From assembly GCF_036370855.1 (NCBI RefSeq), contig NC_088100.1, forward strand, positions 105,518,887-105,582,886: a stretch of 64,000 nt of DNA. The letters run 5' to 3'. Made by a program: the position numbers and the translations under genes. The stretch comes from Dromaius novaehollandiae. Lineage: Eukaryota; Chordata; Aves; Casuariiformes; Dromaiidae. How positions within the stretch are numbered: the stretch's first letter is position 1; each line of letters opens with the position of its first letter. Under the pieces are notes generated by a model. The model had not been told where the DNA came from, searched no databases, and saw only the letters and a program-made list of their open reading frames with translations. This document shows positions 62,971 to 64,000 of the stretch, one piece after another.

Positions 62971-64000
62971 AGTCATTTATGTTTTTCCTTCGCTACAGGT
63001 AGGGAAAAATCTATAAAAGTTATTGGCTCTGGCACAGCATATTTAATTTCTGTAGAGCAATGTTTTTGTGCATTCTAGCAAGCTTTAACTCTGCTTCTTG
63101 CTTTTCCTCATGCATTTTTCCAGATACATTGTGAGCTCCTTTTTATTAAAACAGGCAAAATCCCCACAGTGCTGAATGCACTGTCCCCTTCTCTTGTTTG
63201 AAACCTTCTTAGTATGTAGGTAAAACACAAAGAAAAACCCCATCTGATATCCCCCAGATTTGGATTTATTTTGAGATAGGAAGAAACTGATGTCAGAGGC
63301 ATAAAAAGAGAATTAAAGCAGCAGAGGCGCAAGTGAAACATTCGGAATATGAGAAAGGGGAGGAGGAAGATGTTTAGATTTGGGAAAGGGAGAGTTACTC
63401 ACTTGCATAGTGGGAGATGGCTTGCTGCTCTTTGGAAATCACCTGGAGCCAAGTGGTCTGAGAGAGGCCTCCTTCATTCCTTGTCTGAATTCTAACTTAG
63501 CAGCATTATATAACAGGAACGTCTGCCTTAGCAATTTCAACTTTTAAGGATATAATTTCTCATATGCCAAAGTGATGAGATGCATTAATGGTGCAAACTT
63601 CATACTTATGTATTCAGGAAAAAGGAAGGGTAAAACTGTACCTGTCTGACGCTGGCTCCTTATTGTGCTATTATAGTATATCTGGTCAGGGCTGAAATGA
63701 TTGATGTTATCAAATGAAAACAAACAAATAATAAATTCTATTTCTGTGCGTAAAAAACAGGTTCCTTCATTATAACCAAACTCTTCTCCCGAGAAGCCGT
63801 AGAGCAGCAATGTCAAAATACCAGCTTCAAGTTTCCGTGACATAATGGCACTGAATAGTTGTTTCTCTCTGTAACCTAGAAAGACTTTTTCTCCCTATCC
63901 CCTCCTGCCCCCTCGTTCTCCTCACTGAAGACCGCTAATAGACTGGGCTGGGCTTAGTATAACAGTGCTGCTGGTGGGATGCACGGGAGAAAGGGGCTGT
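62971..64000. other. Non-coding sequence to the window end
   Basis: No gene recognised. The last 120 bases become GC-richer (from about 63895), but no exon, promoter motif or open frame can be judged before the sequence stops. Confidence 0.6.

Overview
The window looks like ordinary non-coding DNA (gene desert or long intron) from a sauropsid vertebrate (bird, crocodilian or turtle). It is AT-rich and visibly poor in CpG, with no operons and no long open reading frames: the longest ATG frame is 144 codons, about what chance gives in 64 kb read in six frames. The clade call rests on repeats. There are two clear, old CR1 LINE 3' ends (21652-22116 minus, 62755-62970 plus), a weaker third (42420-42512 plus), amniote MIR-type SINE relics (12515-12655, 41665-41790, 3085-3160), and short palindromic MITE-like elements of a kind I associate with turtle, crocodilian and bird genomes (43779-43912, 44151-44218, 47041-47083, 23371-23486). 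No young transposon, LTR, satellite, CRISPR array, tRNA or rRNA was seen. Species and chromosome cannot be told from the sequence.

Layout: 1-9 kb is AT-rich unique sequence with one antisense MIR. 9-16 kb holds a palindromic element, a MIR and simple repeats. 16.6-16.9 kb has an AATAAA signal followed by an A/GAAA tract. 18.4-19.1 kb holds an unidentified protein-like, stop-broken minus-strand stretch. 20.6-22.1 kb is the most repeat- and GC-rich part: a LINE fragment, a GC-rich island with a strong splice donor, then a CR1. 23.4 kb has a large imperfect hairpin and 24.3 kb a T35 tract. 24-41 kb is largely featureless apart from a small hairpin and a second protein-like stretch near 36.8 kb. 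41.7-47.1 kb contains a MIR, a CR1 tail and a cluster of palindromic elements. 47.8 kb has a (TTC)9(TTA)9 microsatellite. 50-54 kb has two exon-like segments. 54-60 kb is AT-rich with homeodomain-type motifs, and the window ends with a CR1 at 62.8 kb.

Nothing here can be called a gene with confidence. The items most worth a second look are the broken coding-like stretches at 18.4-19.1 and 36.8-37.1 kb, the exon-like segments at 10445-10530 and 50565-50667, and the TAAT-rich inverted-repeat cluster at 59.74-59.89 kb. In AT-rich vertebrate DNA, short translated stretches easily look protein-like, so these are leads and not genes.
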